From Candidatus Limnocylindrales bacterium (lineage in GTDB: Bacteria; Moduliflexota; Moduliflexia; Moduliflexales; JAUQPW01): a stretch of 64,000 nt of DNA. The DNA is taken from assembly GCA_035559535.1 (NCBI GenBank), contig DATMBG010000021.1:62001-126000 (forward strand), in the 5' to 3' direction. Below, in pieces: positions 43,520-52,898 of the stretch. The notes beneath the pieces are model-generated. The model did no database searches, was not told the DNA's origin, and saw only the letters and a program-made list of their open reading frames with translations. Both the position numbers and the translations under genes were made by a program. Each line of letters opens with the position of its first letter. Within the stretch, counting starts at the first letter, position 1.

Positions 43520-46500
43520 CTAATTGCCGTCGGTTATCCTGGACAATGGATCCGAAATGACCGATGAATGGGAAGAAAGAAGAATATACCAGGTTCCATC
43601 TTGAGGACGCCAAACCGCCAGATCGGCTTTTTTGTCCCCATCATAATCGGCCGGAACCGGGATATCTCCTTGCCTGCCCAGAGGCTGGATAAAAATTCCC
43701 TTGGAAGAGAGCAAAATGTACCAGGTTCCCTCACCGGGGCGCCAAACTGCTATGTCTGTTTGATTATCTCCATCATAGTCGGCAGGGACCGGTATATCCC
43801 CTGGAAAGCCCCAGGGTAGAATCATAGATCCGGCTGAAGAAAAAGGAATATACCAGGCCCCTTCGCTGGGTCGCCATACGGCTATCTCTGATTTTCCATC
43901 GCCATCAAAGTCTCCAGAGATAGGAATATCCCCGGGAGTACTCCATTTATACACAATGAATTTATTGAGTGAAATCATGTTTATATCGGACTGGTCGGCA
44001 GAGGAATGCCAAAGGGCTACATCCATAATTCCATCCCCATTATAATCTCCCAATAGGGGGAGGATAAAGTCATTAGATCGGTTATTCCTGCCTTTCTGTT
44101 TTATACTAATACCTCCAGAGGAGTTGAGGATAAGCCATTTTTGAGTTTGCGGGCGCCACACGGCTATATCACTTCGACCATCCCCGTCGTAATCGGCAGG
44201 TACAGGCTTATCCTCCCGAGATCCCCACACCTGGGTTAAAACTTCCGACATACCAGACCTCCCACCGGCTGAACTTAAAAGTACATACCAGGTTGCATTG
44301 GTAGGACGCCATACTGCCGGGTCGGCTTTATTATCTCCATCATAATCCTCAGGAACCGGAATATCCTCTGACGTCCCCCAACTCACCACAAGGGGAGAAG
44401 GCGCAGGGGTTGGTGTTAAAGGTACGGTGGTAGATTCTTCAACCGGTAAGGGCGAAGCCAACGGCTGAGGGGTTTCCGATACGGTATCGGCTCCACCCCT
44501 ATCCGGAGTCGGTTGCAATAAAGGACCGTTACAGGTTACATTACCAGGGGTACCGCATCCGGCACTTCTACTCCTATCCGGAGTTTGTGGGGATAAAGAC
44601 GAAGAAGGTACAGGGGTGGGAACAGGAGCTATGGTTTTTGCCACTGTCGGTAAAGAGACCAGGGGAGCAAATATCGGAATAGGTGTTGAGGAAACCGGAG
44701 TTGCCAGGGGTAATGCAGGTTGTGGAGTCCACTCAGCCGGTGTGGCCGCCGAAACCATGGGAGTAGATACCGGAGGTACAGGCGTGGATAAGAGAGGTAC
44801 CGAAGCGGGATCCTGAAAGGATCGTGACATCAGGTTCTGAGCCCCAGGAGTTGGAACCAGGGTATTGGGGTCGAATATAGCTGGTTGAAGGGCTAAAGGA
44901 ATTCCTCCATTGCCAACACTTCCCCCATTTTCCTCCATCTTTAACTCAGGATCTTCGTTTTTTCTAGAGAAGATGGCCGAAGTTTTGCCAATCGAATTAA
45001 GTTCTTCTTCGGTATTACGAGGTGAGGAAGAGACCTTACTCCGATCATTCTCTTTTTCTCCTTGATCATTCAGGGATTCCATAGAGGGGAAATGAAGGTC
45101 TTTAACCTTTTCTTTGTCCGGTTCCTTATTCTGTCCATCCTGGATAAAATCCTTATCGGCATATCGGATGACACAGTATCGCAGTACGCCAGAGGTAGCC
45201 CCATATTCCGGGTTCTGGAAGTCTATCCCCTTCCAATCCCCCGGAGAAGGCCGGGTCGCATCTCCATCTCCATTGGTATCTCCTCCCAGGGTATCATCCT
45301 TAATAGAGGTAAAAACAACTCTATTCTGATAGGTTCCATCGGTTAAAAGTATTCCCCGAACGGTCAGGAAACTCTCGGGATAGCCTTTTACAATGGAGCC
45401 GGGGGCTAAAGCTAAAATACCGGTCGGAGCTACCACCAAACCGGTTTTATCGATGGTATAAACCATCTTATTATTCCAGATGGTATTCGACGAAACAGTC
45501 CCCTGAACCCGGGCCACATCCTTAACCGTCAAGCCTTCGTTATTTAATAGAATAACGTTCATATCCTGGCCGTACGTAATATCCAAAGCAACCTCATTTT
45601 GATTGAACCTATTATAAATAATTCGGGGACTTGATTTGGCATCTACTCTAAGCCCGGTGTGTCGGTTATTTTCAAAGGTATTTTGGGTTATATCCGGCGA
45701 AGAAGCCAGGATGGTAATACCGGTTTGGTTTTCGGAAATAATATTTTGTGAAAGGATTGCCTTTGAATCTTCAGATAAATAAATACCATTCTCGGCTCCG
45801 TATCGGATCAAGTTATGGGTTAGAACCGGAGAGGAACCTGAAATTTGTACATTATTCTGCCCATATTGAATCACCGCATGGGTCAACAGGCTATCCACAC
45901 TGGTATTGGAAAAGTAAATCTGGCCCCAGTCCCCCGGAACCGGTGGAGAAGATGGGGGAGTAAGAGTTTCTCCACCCTCTTTAAAAGAAGCATCCCGATA
46001 GGAAGTAAAAATAACCTTTTGATCCGCAGTACCCAGGGCTTTTAAAGTACCCCTCACAATGAGAGAAGCCCTGGGACTGAATTTGATCACGGTACCCGGT
46101 TCCAGGGTCAGGATAGCACCTTCGGCAACCGTTACCGATTCACGAACCAGATAAGGACTCCCCAGGGCCAGCCAGGTTTCATTGGAGGAAAGAGTTCCTC
46201 CGGGAATTATGGTCGGACCGACTCCCACCGTAACATTGGTTGTAGTTTGTAAAGTCTTAGAACCAAACTTAAGATAATCCTCTGCAAAGGTTAAGGTTAA
46301 GGAAACTTTATAATACCCACCTTGTGCGTAAGTATGTTGGACCTGGGCCGCCTGGACCGGGGGAGTTCCATCTCCAAAATCCCAGGTATAAGAAGCTATA
46401 TAAGGAGATTCGGAAATGCTAAATTTTCTGGTCCATGCCGTATCCGGAACGACATAAATCTGAGGATTACGGATATTTACCCAGATCGTGGCACTGTGTT

Positions 46501-48028
46501 TATCTCCTAAACTGGTTTGAACGGTCAAGGTCACCTTGTAAGTGCCCGGGACCAGATAAGCATGCTCTATAACTTCTCCTGTACCTGTAAAACCATCCCC
46601 GAAGTCCCAGGAGTAGGAAAGGATATTTTGAGTCGTATCGGTTGTAGAGGCCGTCCCATTAAAAACAAGGGGAGTCAAAGCAGGAAAACTGCAGTGGGTG
46701 GTGGGCATGGAACAATGGATAGCGGGTATTGGCCTGTTATTTCCTGCCGGCGGTCCCTGGATTCCTGTATCGCTTGCCGCTGTCGGTCTTTCACTCACCG
46801 AAATGACCGCCCGGGTGGTTAAATCTAAAAGATCATTCTCGATAGACTCAAAGAGGGGGATCTCTCCAAATTTGTCTATCTTTCCGTCTTTCATGTCTAA
46901 ATGATCATATCCGATGAACATTCGTCGTCCGCCTATCTGATAACCATAAAAACTTCCACTGAGTACGGGAACCAGACCATCATTTAAAGGAAAGGCATGG
47001 GAAAGACCCATATCCATCAAGACATTAGAAGCGATAAGTCCTAAATGGTAATTGAAAACAGTGGCATAGGGGAAGTTGATAACAGGAGTTAGAATTCCTG
47101 TAATTCGACTGGCCCCTTCATACCAATCAGATAAATACAACCGGTAGGGATCCTCCGGATCGATATAGCCATAGTAGGCAATAATTTTTTCATCGTAACG
47201 CCTGTCCGGATTTTTAGGATCTTTACTGTTCAGTTTAATCAGCCAATCATTTCGCTCCGAACTTGTTTCGTATTCAGAAGGGGGAAGGGCCTGATCAAAA
47301 TTATCGTATCTGACAGCGCCTCGATTGGGGAGATTGGGTACAAGGGCATTATCACAAGAGGAAAGGCCGCCCGAACACCAAAAGGCAATATCACTAAATT
47401 TTAAGGCATCCATCCAACCATACAAAACCGCCGATTGGGTAGCCAAAGCATCCCGGGCCTGTTTATTTGCTGCAGGAGTTCCGTGATGGGGGGTGGCCAG
47501 CGTAATAAGTTTTAATACCCGTTCACCGCCTAATTGACCGGCATAATTGCCAATACCCTTATGGGTATAACTGCTCATATAAGCCCTTGCAATCAACCCT
47601 CCCATACTATGGGCAATAATGACTAAAGGCTTATCTTCGAGCTTTCCACGACGTATCATTTGATCGATCTGCTGACCAAATCCTCTGGCCAGATCGGATA
47701 TCGAACACTTATTGCTTAAATAATGAAAGCGATAAACCTTGAACTTTTCATATAATGCCGGAGTTGATTTAAAGTATGTTAAGAAGTTTCTCCAATAGGT
47801 ATCATCTAAGTGATTCAGATCTTTCGTCCCAAAAATTCCATGGATGAGAATTAAAGGAGTACGCCCCTCTCGATTAATCAAATCCTGGGGATCATCTTCT
47901 ACAAGTTGGACGAGTTGATTAAGGGAAGGACAAAACTGGATCAGAACTGGTTTGGAGACAGAAAAGCCTACCAGGCTTAACATAAAGCAGAAGGAAAGAC
48001 CTACTATCCATTTCCGGGAATAGGTCAT
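43520..48028 (-). CDS. Giant secreted protein: esterase, PKD, beta-helix and VCBS/FG-GAP-like repeats
   Basis: The 1502-residue protein has a Sec signal (about 1-26). An alpha/beta-hydrolase domain follows (about 55-400), with LILIHGIFG and the nucleophile Ser141 in IIAHSMGGLIARAY, as in PGAP1-like lipases or esterases. Two PKD domains follow (SYSWDFGDG near 475, SYTWDFGDG near 550). A right-handed parallel beta-helix (about 600-960) with NosD-like inserts leads to a long Pro/Thr/Ser linker (about 1020-1210). Six C-terminal repeats read like DYDGDNKADPAVWRP, the Ca-binding Asp-rich type. It is predicted to be surface-attached or released and to cleave an ester while binding polymer. AAAGGACGG precedes the ATG. 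Confidence 0.85.
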   Translation of the reverse strand: MTYSRKWIVGLSFCFMLSLVGFSVSKPVLIQFCPSLNQLVQLVEDDPQDLINREGRTPLILIHGIFGTKDLNHLDDTYWRNFLTYFKSTPALYEKFKVYRFHYLSNKCSISDLARGFGQQIDQMIRRGKLEDKPLVIIAHSMGGLIARAYMSSYTHKGIGNYAGQLGGERVLKLITLATPHHGTPAANKQARDALATQSAVLYGWMDALKFSDIAFWCSGGLSSCDNALVPNLPNRGAVRYDNFDQALPPSEYETSSERNDWLIKLNSKDPKNPDRRYDEKIIAYYGYIDPEDPYRLYLSDWYEGASRITGILTPVINFPYATVFNYHLGLIASNVLMDMGLSHAFPLNDGLVPVLSGSFYGYQIGGRRMFIGYDHLDMKDGKIDKFGEIPLFESIENDLLDLTTRAVISVSERPTAASDTGIQGPPAGNNRPIPAIHCSMPTTHCSFPALTPLVFNGTASTTDTTQNILSYSWDFGDGFTGTGEVIEHAYLVPGTYKVTLTVQTSLGDKHSATIWVNIRNPQIYVVPDTAWTRKFSISESPYIASYTWDFGDGTPPVQAAQVQHTYAQGGYYKVSLTLTFAEDYLKFGSKTLQTTTNVTVGVGPTIIPGGTLSSNETWLALGSPYLVRESVTVAEGAILTLEPGTVIKFSPRASLIVRGTLKALGTADQKVIFTSYRDASFKEGGETLTPPSSPPVPGDWGQIYFSNTSVDSLLTHAVIQYGQNNVQISGSSPVLTHNLIRYGAENGIYLSEDSKAILSQNIISENQTGITILASSPDITQNTFENNRHTGLRVDAKSSPRIIYNRFNQNEVALDITYGQDMNVILLNNEGLTVKDVARVQGTVSSNTIWNNKMVYTIDKTGLVVAPTGILALAPGSIVKGYPESFLTVRGILLTDGTYQNRVVFTSIKDDTLGGDTNGDGDATRPSPGDWKGIDFQNPEYGATSGVLRYCVIRYADKDFIQDGQNKEPDKEKVKDLHFPSMESLNDQGEKENDRSKVSSSPRNTEEELNSIGKTSAIFSRKNEDPELKMEENGGSVGNGGIPLALQPAIFDPNTLVPTPGAQNLMSRSFQDPASVPLLSTPVPPVSTPMVSAATPAEWTPQPALPLATPVSSTPIPIFAPLVSLPTVAKTIAPVPTPVPSSSLSPQTPDRSRSAGCGTPGNVTCNGPLLQPTPDRGGADTVSETPQPLASPLPVEESTTVPLTPTPAPSPLVVSWGTSEDIPVPEDYDGDNKADPAVWRPTNATWYVLLSSAGGRSGMSEVLTQVWGSREDKPVPADYDGDGRSDIAVWRPQTQKWLILNSSGGISIKQKGRNNRSNDFILPLLGDYNGDGIMDVALWHSSADQSDINMISLNKFIVYKWSTPGDIPISGDFDGDGKSEIAVWRPSEGAWYIPFSSAGSMILPWGFPGDIPVPADYDGDNQTDIAVWRPGEGTWYILLSSKGIFIQPLGRQGDIPVPADYDGDKKADLAVWRPQDGTWYILLSSHSSVISDPLSRITDGN

Positions 48029-48145
48029 CCGTCCTTTGCCCGTTGTTTTTAATCGAGGGTCCAGTGTCTTTTATCTGTTATCGCGAAAGCCTCTAAGCAG
48101 AGTTTATAACCCAGACCACCGACTAAAAACACGGAATTTAAGCAG

Positions 48146-48523
48146 TTATTCCTGGAACTTTATCTGAGAAGGACCTAAATAGCCTATTAAATAATCAACT
48201 CGAATAGGAGAAAAGATTTCAAAATATTTAGCTCCTGATTCTCCTACTCCGGTCGCACCATGGTATAACCCTTCCGGAATACAAACCACATCTCCAGGCT
48301 CTATCCACCGTTCTTCATCTTCTATCCTGAGCCTGAGTCGTCCTTCCAACATCAGTACCATCTGTTCCGAAGGATGACTATGTAACTTCCCATCAAATTG
48401 GGTTCCGGGTCGAATTTCGGCTTTAACTATTGTAATTTTTTGACCGCTTACCGTCCTTCGACTCGCACCAGCACGCAACCCCTGGACTTCAGGAAATTCG
48501 CTCCATTTATGAAAGTAGGACAT
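48146..48523 (-). CDS. Cupin-domain protein
   Basis: The 125-residue single-domain cupin has a metal-binding motif in HSHPSEQMVLMLEGRLRL-like sequence (here LHSHPSEQMVLMLEGRLRLR, with His, His, Glu) and the second motif PGDVVCIPEGLYHGA with a His. Such proteins bind a metal and are small isomerases, dioxygenases or sugar sensors; the exact role is unknown. It precedes the giant secreted protein by 117 bases on the same strand. A foldback element lies just upstream, and only AGGT could serve as ribosome binding site. Confidence 0.8.
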   Translation of the reverse strand: MSYFHKWSEFPEVQGLRAGASRRTVSGQKITIVKAEIRPGTQFDGKLHSHPSEQMVLMLEGRLRLRIEDEERWIEPGDVVCIPEGLYHGATGVGESGAKYFEIFSPIRVDYLIGYLGPSQIKFQE

Positions 48524-48530
48524 TCTACCT

Positions 48531-48582
48531 GGAAGCCAGGAGCCAGAAATCTAAATAACGTTAGTTTCTAGCTTCTGACTTC
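48531..48582. repeat. Heptad foldback element E13
   Basis: Left arm GGAAGCC, AGGAGCC, AGAAATC, TAA pairs with right arm TTAGTTTCTAGCTTCTGACT with few mismatches. It lies just upstream of the cupin start on the minus strand. Confidence 0.7.
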
Positions 48583-49090
48583 AAACCCTCTCCTTCTGAA
48601 CCTCTTTAACCATCAAATCTAATGCCAAGTTTGGGAATCAGACGCATTTTCCTGATTTGTCGAGAATCAATCGACTCCTCTCAAAGATAAAATTACAATT
48701 TTCTTCTGATCCTGGTTATCTGTAGAATATCTAATATTTAGACGCTTTTACTGCCAGATAGTTTAACTTTATTCATCTTATGGGATAGTCTATCACTACC
48801 TAACTCCACCCTTTGTGATAAAGTAACAATAGGGAAAAAATTTTTTAACCATTTCCCCCCTTAGCATAGTTTAATTCCGAATATAGCTAAATACCATCTT
48901 GAAACGGGAAAAATTTAATCCTGAGAGGAATAAAGAGTTTAGCAAGTTACCAGTAGGTCAATCGTCTCGATTGATCTTAAAGCCTTCCTAACAAGGAAAT
49001 GGTAATTAAACCTATCCGTTTGGATCTTAACGGAAGGATCTGTATCCATTTCGTAGGAAATTGTTACAGCTACTTAACGGAAAGTTCTTC

Positions 49091-49146
49091 TTGACCTTTA
49101 CGGGGTTTGGTGTATAAGTAGAGTAGAGTTTAGAGGATGGTATAAT
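49091..49146 (+). promoter_or_regulatory. Promoter region of rimI, two candidate promoters
   Basis: TTGACC (49091-49096) and TATAAG (49113-49118) are spaced by 16 bases. A perfect extended -10, TGGTATAAT (49138-49146), lies 20 bases before the ATG and would give a very short leader. Confidence 0.5.
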
Positions 49147-49166
49147 AGTCAGGTGTATTTTTATCT

Positions 49167-49694
49167 ATGCCTTTCCAAATTATTATTGAAAAAGCCGGTC
49201 TTAAGCATATCGATGCTATTGCAGAAATAGAGAGAAGTTCCTTTGTGGCTCCCTGGTCTCGGAAGATGTTGCTTTCGGAGCTAGAAGGACATGATTTTTC
49301 CCATGCTCACATCGCAAAAATTCAAGAAGATCCCACCAAAAAGCCAGTTATAGCAGGCTATATCTTTTTTTGGTCGGTAGCCGATGAGATTCATATCATC
49401 AATATTGCTGTACATCCCAGGTTTAGAAAGATGGGAATAGGCCGGAGACTGATTCAGGTGGCTTTAGATTATGGGAGAAAAACTGGTGCTCGCCATGCCT
49501 TTCTAGAAGTGCGGGTTTCCAACCTGAATGCCCAACATCTTTACACGAAAATGGGGTTCAAGGTAACAGGAATGCGTCGGGGATACTATACCGATAATCG
49601 AGAAGATGCCCTGGTTATGAAATATGTGTTTGAAAACGATAAGAACCAGAAGCCAGAATTTGGGAGTCAGAATTTAGAAGACTCTAAATTCTGA
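49167..49694 (+). CDS. rimI: Ribosomal protein S18-alanine N-acetyltransferase (RimI-like)
   Basis: GNAT-fold acetyltransferase of 175 residues that would acetylate the N-terminal Ala of S18. IEKAGLKHIDAIAEIERSSF and SRKMLLSELEGHDF open the domain. The acetyl-CoA site is VHPRFRKMGIGRRLIQVAL, followed by HAFLEVRVSNLNAQHLYTKM and GFKVTGMRRGYYTDNREDAL, which are RimI-typical. The final 18 residues (KNQKPEFGSQNLEDSKF and the preceding Asp) are encoded by foldback element E14, so the natural end is probably near residue 157. A perfect extended -10 lies upstream. Confidence 0.88.
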   Translation: MPFQIIIEKAGLKHIDAIAEIERSSFVAPWSRKMLLSELEGHDFSHAHIAKIQEDPTKKPVIAGYIFFWSVADEIHIINIAVHPRFRKMGIGRRLIQVALDYGRKTGARHAFLEVRVSNLNAQHLYTKMGFKVTGMRRGYYTDNREDALVMKYVFENDKNQKPEFGSQNLEDSKF

Positions 49695-49710
49695 CCCCTG
49701 AATTTGGATT
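49648..49710. repeat. Heptad foldback element E14, overlapping the rimI 3' end
   Basis: GCCAGAA, TTTGGGA, GTCAGAA, TTTAGAA pairs with TCTAAATTCTGACCCCTGAA and TTTGG, a nearly perfect stem of about 25 bp. The left arm codes for the last residues of RimI and the stop codon lies in the right arm. Confidence 0.8.
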
Positions 49711-49722
49711 TTCACTTAAATT

Positions 49723-50634
49723 ATGAAACTCGTTCAGTTTTATCTTCCCGGAGAAGGAACTCGAGTAGGGATTCTGGATGGAGAGGTGATCCTGGATATT
49801 ACCGAGAAAAACAGAAGAAGCGTTATAGACTTGATGGAAGCTGCTTATGAAGCAGGGGAAGGATTCGAATCTTTCCTTCAACGTCAATGGGATCAGGCAA
49901 AAAAAACAACTGGGTTCTCCTTTAGGGCCTTAAATATTCCCCCGGATAAATCTAAGCCCCATCTGTTAATTCCTATTTTTCCTCCTGAAGTTTGGGGAGC
50001 CGGGGTCACTTACAAGCGAAGTGCCGAGATGAGGGATGAAGATGTAACCCTCCAACAGAAGGCCCGAAGTAGCCTTTATGATTATGTTTACAACAATCCC
50101 CGACCGGAATTGTTTTTTAAAGCCACCACTCCCCGTTGTGTAGGTCCCAATGATTATATCACCATCCGCAGCGATTCTAAATTAACGGCTGCAGAACCGG
50201 AAATAGCCTTTGTAATCGGTAAAAATCAGGATATTTTAGGATATACCATCTCCAACGATGTCTCTGCCTGGGACATTGAGCGGGAGAATCCCCTTTACCT
50301 TCCTCAGTCTAAGATCTTTATGGGTTGTTGTGCGCTGGGACCTGTATTGGTTACAACCTCCCAGATAGACCCTTATAATCTCAATATGACCTGTAGGATT
50401 CTTCGGGATGGAAAGCCCATCTTTGAGGGTTCAGTCCATACCTCCATGATTAAGCGTACCTTTAAAGAGCTGAGTGAATATCTGCATCGCGATAATTTTG
50501 TTCCGATGGGAACCACTGTCTCCACAGGAACCGGTATCATGATACCTAATGAATATGCCTTGAAGGAAGGAGATTATGTGGAAATCACCGTGGACGGCAT
50601 CGGGACGTTATCGAATCCGGTAAAACAGCTATAA
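49723..50634 (+). CDS. Fumarylacetoacetate hydrolase-family protein
   Basis: The 303-residue protein has the FAH fold. WGAGVTYKRSAEMRDED, RPELFFKA, the metal-site region ELTAAEPEIAFVIG-like sequence (seen as KLTAAEPEIAFVIGKNQDIL) and NDVSAWDIERENPLYLPQ are visible. From memory the ELFFKA and ENPLYLPQ wording is close to 2-keto-3-deoxy-sugar acid (arabinonate) dehydratases, a possible role in sugar acid breakdown. The general hydratase/isomerase call is safer. No ribosome binding site precedes the ATG, which follows element E14. Confidence 0.85.
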   Translation: MKLVQFYLPGEGTRVGILDGEVILDITEKNRRSVIDLMEAAYEAGEGFESFLQRQWDQAKKTTGFSFRALNIPPDKSKPHLLIPIFPPEVWGAGVTYKRSAEMRDEDVTLQQKARSSLYDYVYNNPRPELFFKATTPRCVGPNDYITIRSDSKLTAAEPEIAFVIGKNQDILGYTISNDVSAWDIERENPLYLPQSKIFMGCCALGPVLVTTSQIDPYNLNMTCRILRDGKPIFEGSVHTSMIKRTFKELSEYLHRDNFVPMGTTVSTGTGIMIPNEYALKEGDYVEITVDGIGTLSNPVKQL

Positions 50635-50639
50635 AATAT

Positions 50640-50696
50640 CCTGCGTAGTGCCTAATTATTTGAGATCGATTACGCATTACGCATTACGCATTACGC
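50640..50696. repeat. Heptad foldback element E15
   Basis: Four exact copies of ATTACGC (about 50669-50696) lie opposite the short left arm TGCGTAGTGCCTAAT. The right edge touches the TTG start codon of the next gene. Confidence 0.8.
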
Positions 50697-52898
50697 TTGA
50701 AATCTTCGCACCTGACAGTTTTACTTATTTTTACCCTTTTTACTTTGGGATTGACGTATCCTTTAGTCTTTCACTTAAACTCCTCGGTGTTTGCCGTCTA
50801 CGGAGATCCCCTGTTAACCACCTGGATCCTGGCCTGGGATGTCCATAAGCTGTTCACCGACCCTCAAAACCTGTTCCAGGCCAATATCTTTTATCCCTAT
50901 AAAAATGTCCTGGCTTATTCCGAGAATCTTCTGGCCAGCAGTCTCTTTGCCGCTCCCATACTGCTCCTTTCCCAAAATCCCATCCTGGCCCATAATGGCG
51001 TCTTTCTGCTTTCCTTTATACTTTCAGGTTTTGGAACTTACCTGCTGGTTCGACATCTAACCCATAACCCGTATGCCGGTCTCTTTTCCGGAATTATATT
51101 TGCCTTTGGCCCTTATAAGTTCAGCCACCTGGGCCATTTGCAACTGTTGACCACCCAGTGGATTCCCTTCTGTTTTTTATTCCTTCATCGCCTCTTAGAA
51201 ACCCATCGTTGGAGAGATCTTTTTCTTTTCTGGTTGTTTTTCATCCTGCAGGCTTTATCCTCAAGTTATTATGCTTTGTTTCTTTCCCTCTCCCTGGGAA
51301 TTTGGCTGGTTGCCTATGGACTAATCTCCCGGAGAAACTTTCTATCTTCCCTGTGGAGTAAACTGGGAGGTTTTGTAATTTTGTCGGTTCTCGTTCTCTA
51401 TCCGGTCAGCCGTCCCTACTTTAAGGTACAGGAGGAAATGGGTTTTACCCGAACCCTGGAAGAGGTCAAAGTATTTTCTGCGGATCTTAAGAACTACTTG
51501 GGAGTTCCCCACTTCAATAAATTATATGGAAAAGTTTTAGTTCGTTTTGCCAAAACAGAAGCGATGCTATTTCCCGGAACCCTGGCTCTGCTGTTTGCCG
51601 GCCTTGGTATTTTATTCGCGGTTCGTCCCTTAAAATGGAGAACGCTCTTCCCGGAGAGAGGTTTATTTTTAAAAAATGTTCCTGTTATCGGGGCCTATGG
51701 ATTTATGGTTATTTTAGCTGGAATTTTATCTCTGGGACCTCAACTCCACCTTTTTGGAATAACCCTGGAGGGGCCTTACGGGATTTTATACCATCACGTA
51801 CCTGGATTTAAAGGGCTAAGGGTTCCCTCTCGATGGGGAATGATGGTATCCTTCGGCCTCAGTGTCTTAGCCGGATATGGAGTTCTTCCTTTACTCAGGA
51901 ATACAGGAAATAGCAAGCAAAATAAAAGATATCTGTCCTTTCTTCGTACTCCATTTTTAGTTTGTGCCTTACTTTCGGCCTTATTGGTTGTGGAATACGA
52001 CTCAACACCTCTTTCTCTCCATAAAGTACCTGTCGGAGAACAGATTCCGGAAGTCTACCAATGGCTGGCCAAACAGGAAGGGGACTTTCCCATTTTTGAA
52101 CTTCCCCTTCAGTCGAACTTACAGGATTACTGGCGGGAAGCCCCCTACGTATATTTTTCTACGTACCATTGGAAAAAACTTATAAACGGATATAGTGGAT
52201 TCTCTCCCCCACTGGCTATTTTAATCCATCAAGTTATGGAAACTTTTCCTGATGAGACCTCCATTCAGATTCTTCAACGACTGGGGACCCGGTATTTGAT
52301 TATCCATTCAGAAACGTATCCACCCTGGTATGTCCGCAAACTCTTGCAAGACTTAGAATGTTTTGATGATCAGCTTATCCTTCGGGAAAAATTTGGAGAA
52401 GCCTATCTTTACGAAATTAACGGATTAAAAGAGGGTCTAGAAAATAGGAAGCCGGTAAATTTAAGCCCACAAAGCCTGCAGGAGATCCGGGTAGCCCATT
52501 CAAATTATAATTCAGAAGAGGCTAAACTGGCCGTGGATGGGAATTTAAAAACTCGCTGGACAACCAAGACTCCCCAAAAGCCGGATATGTATTTCGAGCT
52601 GGAACTTGAAAATATTTCCCCGATCTCTGGAGTCCTTTTAAATATGGGGTCTTCCATGCCAGAATATCCTCGACAGTTCCAGGTGGAGGTTTCCACCGAT
52701 GGAACCGGGTGGGAGCCTGTAAATCTTCTTCCGGGATCTCTGCTATCTTTGGCCGAATCGGCTATTCAAACCCCCAAACAACCCCGGTTAGATTTTGTCT
52801 TTGCCCAACCTATAAAAACTAAATTTATCCGAATTTCCCAGACAGGTCAAGATAAACAATGGGCCTGGTCTATCCATGAAATTCAGGTATATAAATGA
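50697..52898 (+). CDS. Multi-span membrane glycosyltransferase-like protein with C-terminal discoidin-type domain
   Basis: The 733-residue integral membrane protein has about ten hydrophobic helices (1-440; LTVLLIFTLFTLGLTYPLVF at the start). It has the GT-C-like wording VYGDPLLTTWILAWDVHKL in the first loop, whose Asp is a likely catalytic residue. A soluble part of about 120 residues follows. The C-terminus (about 590-733) resembles an F5/8 type C/discoidin carbohydrate-binding domain, with AVDGNLKTRWTTKTPQKPDM and RQFQVEVSTDGTGWEPV. Such proteins use lipid-linked sugars outside the membrane. It starts at a TTG with no ribosome binding site, touching element E15. The start is therefore tentative. 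Confidence 0.75.
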   Translation: MKSSHLTVLLIFTLFTLGLTYPLVFHLNSSVFAVYGDPLLTTWILAWDVHKLFTDPQNLFQANIFYPYKNVLAYSENLLASSLFAAPILLLSQNPILAHNGVFLLSFILSGFGTYLLVRHLTHNPYAGLFSGIIFAFGPYKFSHLGHLQLLTTQWIPFCFLFLHRLLETHRWRDLFLFWLFFILQALSSSYYALFLSLSLGIWLVAYGLISRRNFLSSLWSKLGGFVILSVLVLYPVSRPYFKVQEEMGFTRTLEEVKVFSADLKNYLGVPHFNKLYGKVLVRFAKTEAMLFPGTLALLFAGLGILFAVRPLKWRTLFPERGLFLKNVPVIGAYGFMVILAGILSLGPQLHLFGITLEGPYGILYHHVPGFKGLRVPSRWGMMVSFGLSVLAGYGVLPLLRNTGNSKQNKRYLSFLRTPFLVCALLSALLVVEYDSTPLSLHKVPVGEQIPEVYQWLAKQEGDFPIFELPLQSNLQDYWREAPYVYFSTYHWKKLINGYSGFSPPLAILIHQVMETFPDETSIQILQRLGTRYLIIHSETYPPWYVRKLLQDLECFDDQLILREKFGEAYLYEINGLKEGLENRKPVNLSPQSLQEIRVAHSNYNSEEAKLAVDGNLKTRWTTKTPQKPDMYFELELENISPISGVLLNMGSSMPEYPRQFQVEVSTDGTGWEPVNLLPGSLLSLAESAIQTPKQPRLDFVFAQPIKTKFIRISQTGQDKQWAWSIHEIQVYK

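Larger units (their letters stand above)
48524..49166. other. 643-base divergent intergenic region
   Basis: Contains foldback element E13 next to the cupin gene and a good promoter region before rimI (49091-49146). The rest (48600-49080) is AT-rich and shows no gene, repeat or RNA that I recognise. Confidence 0.5.
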
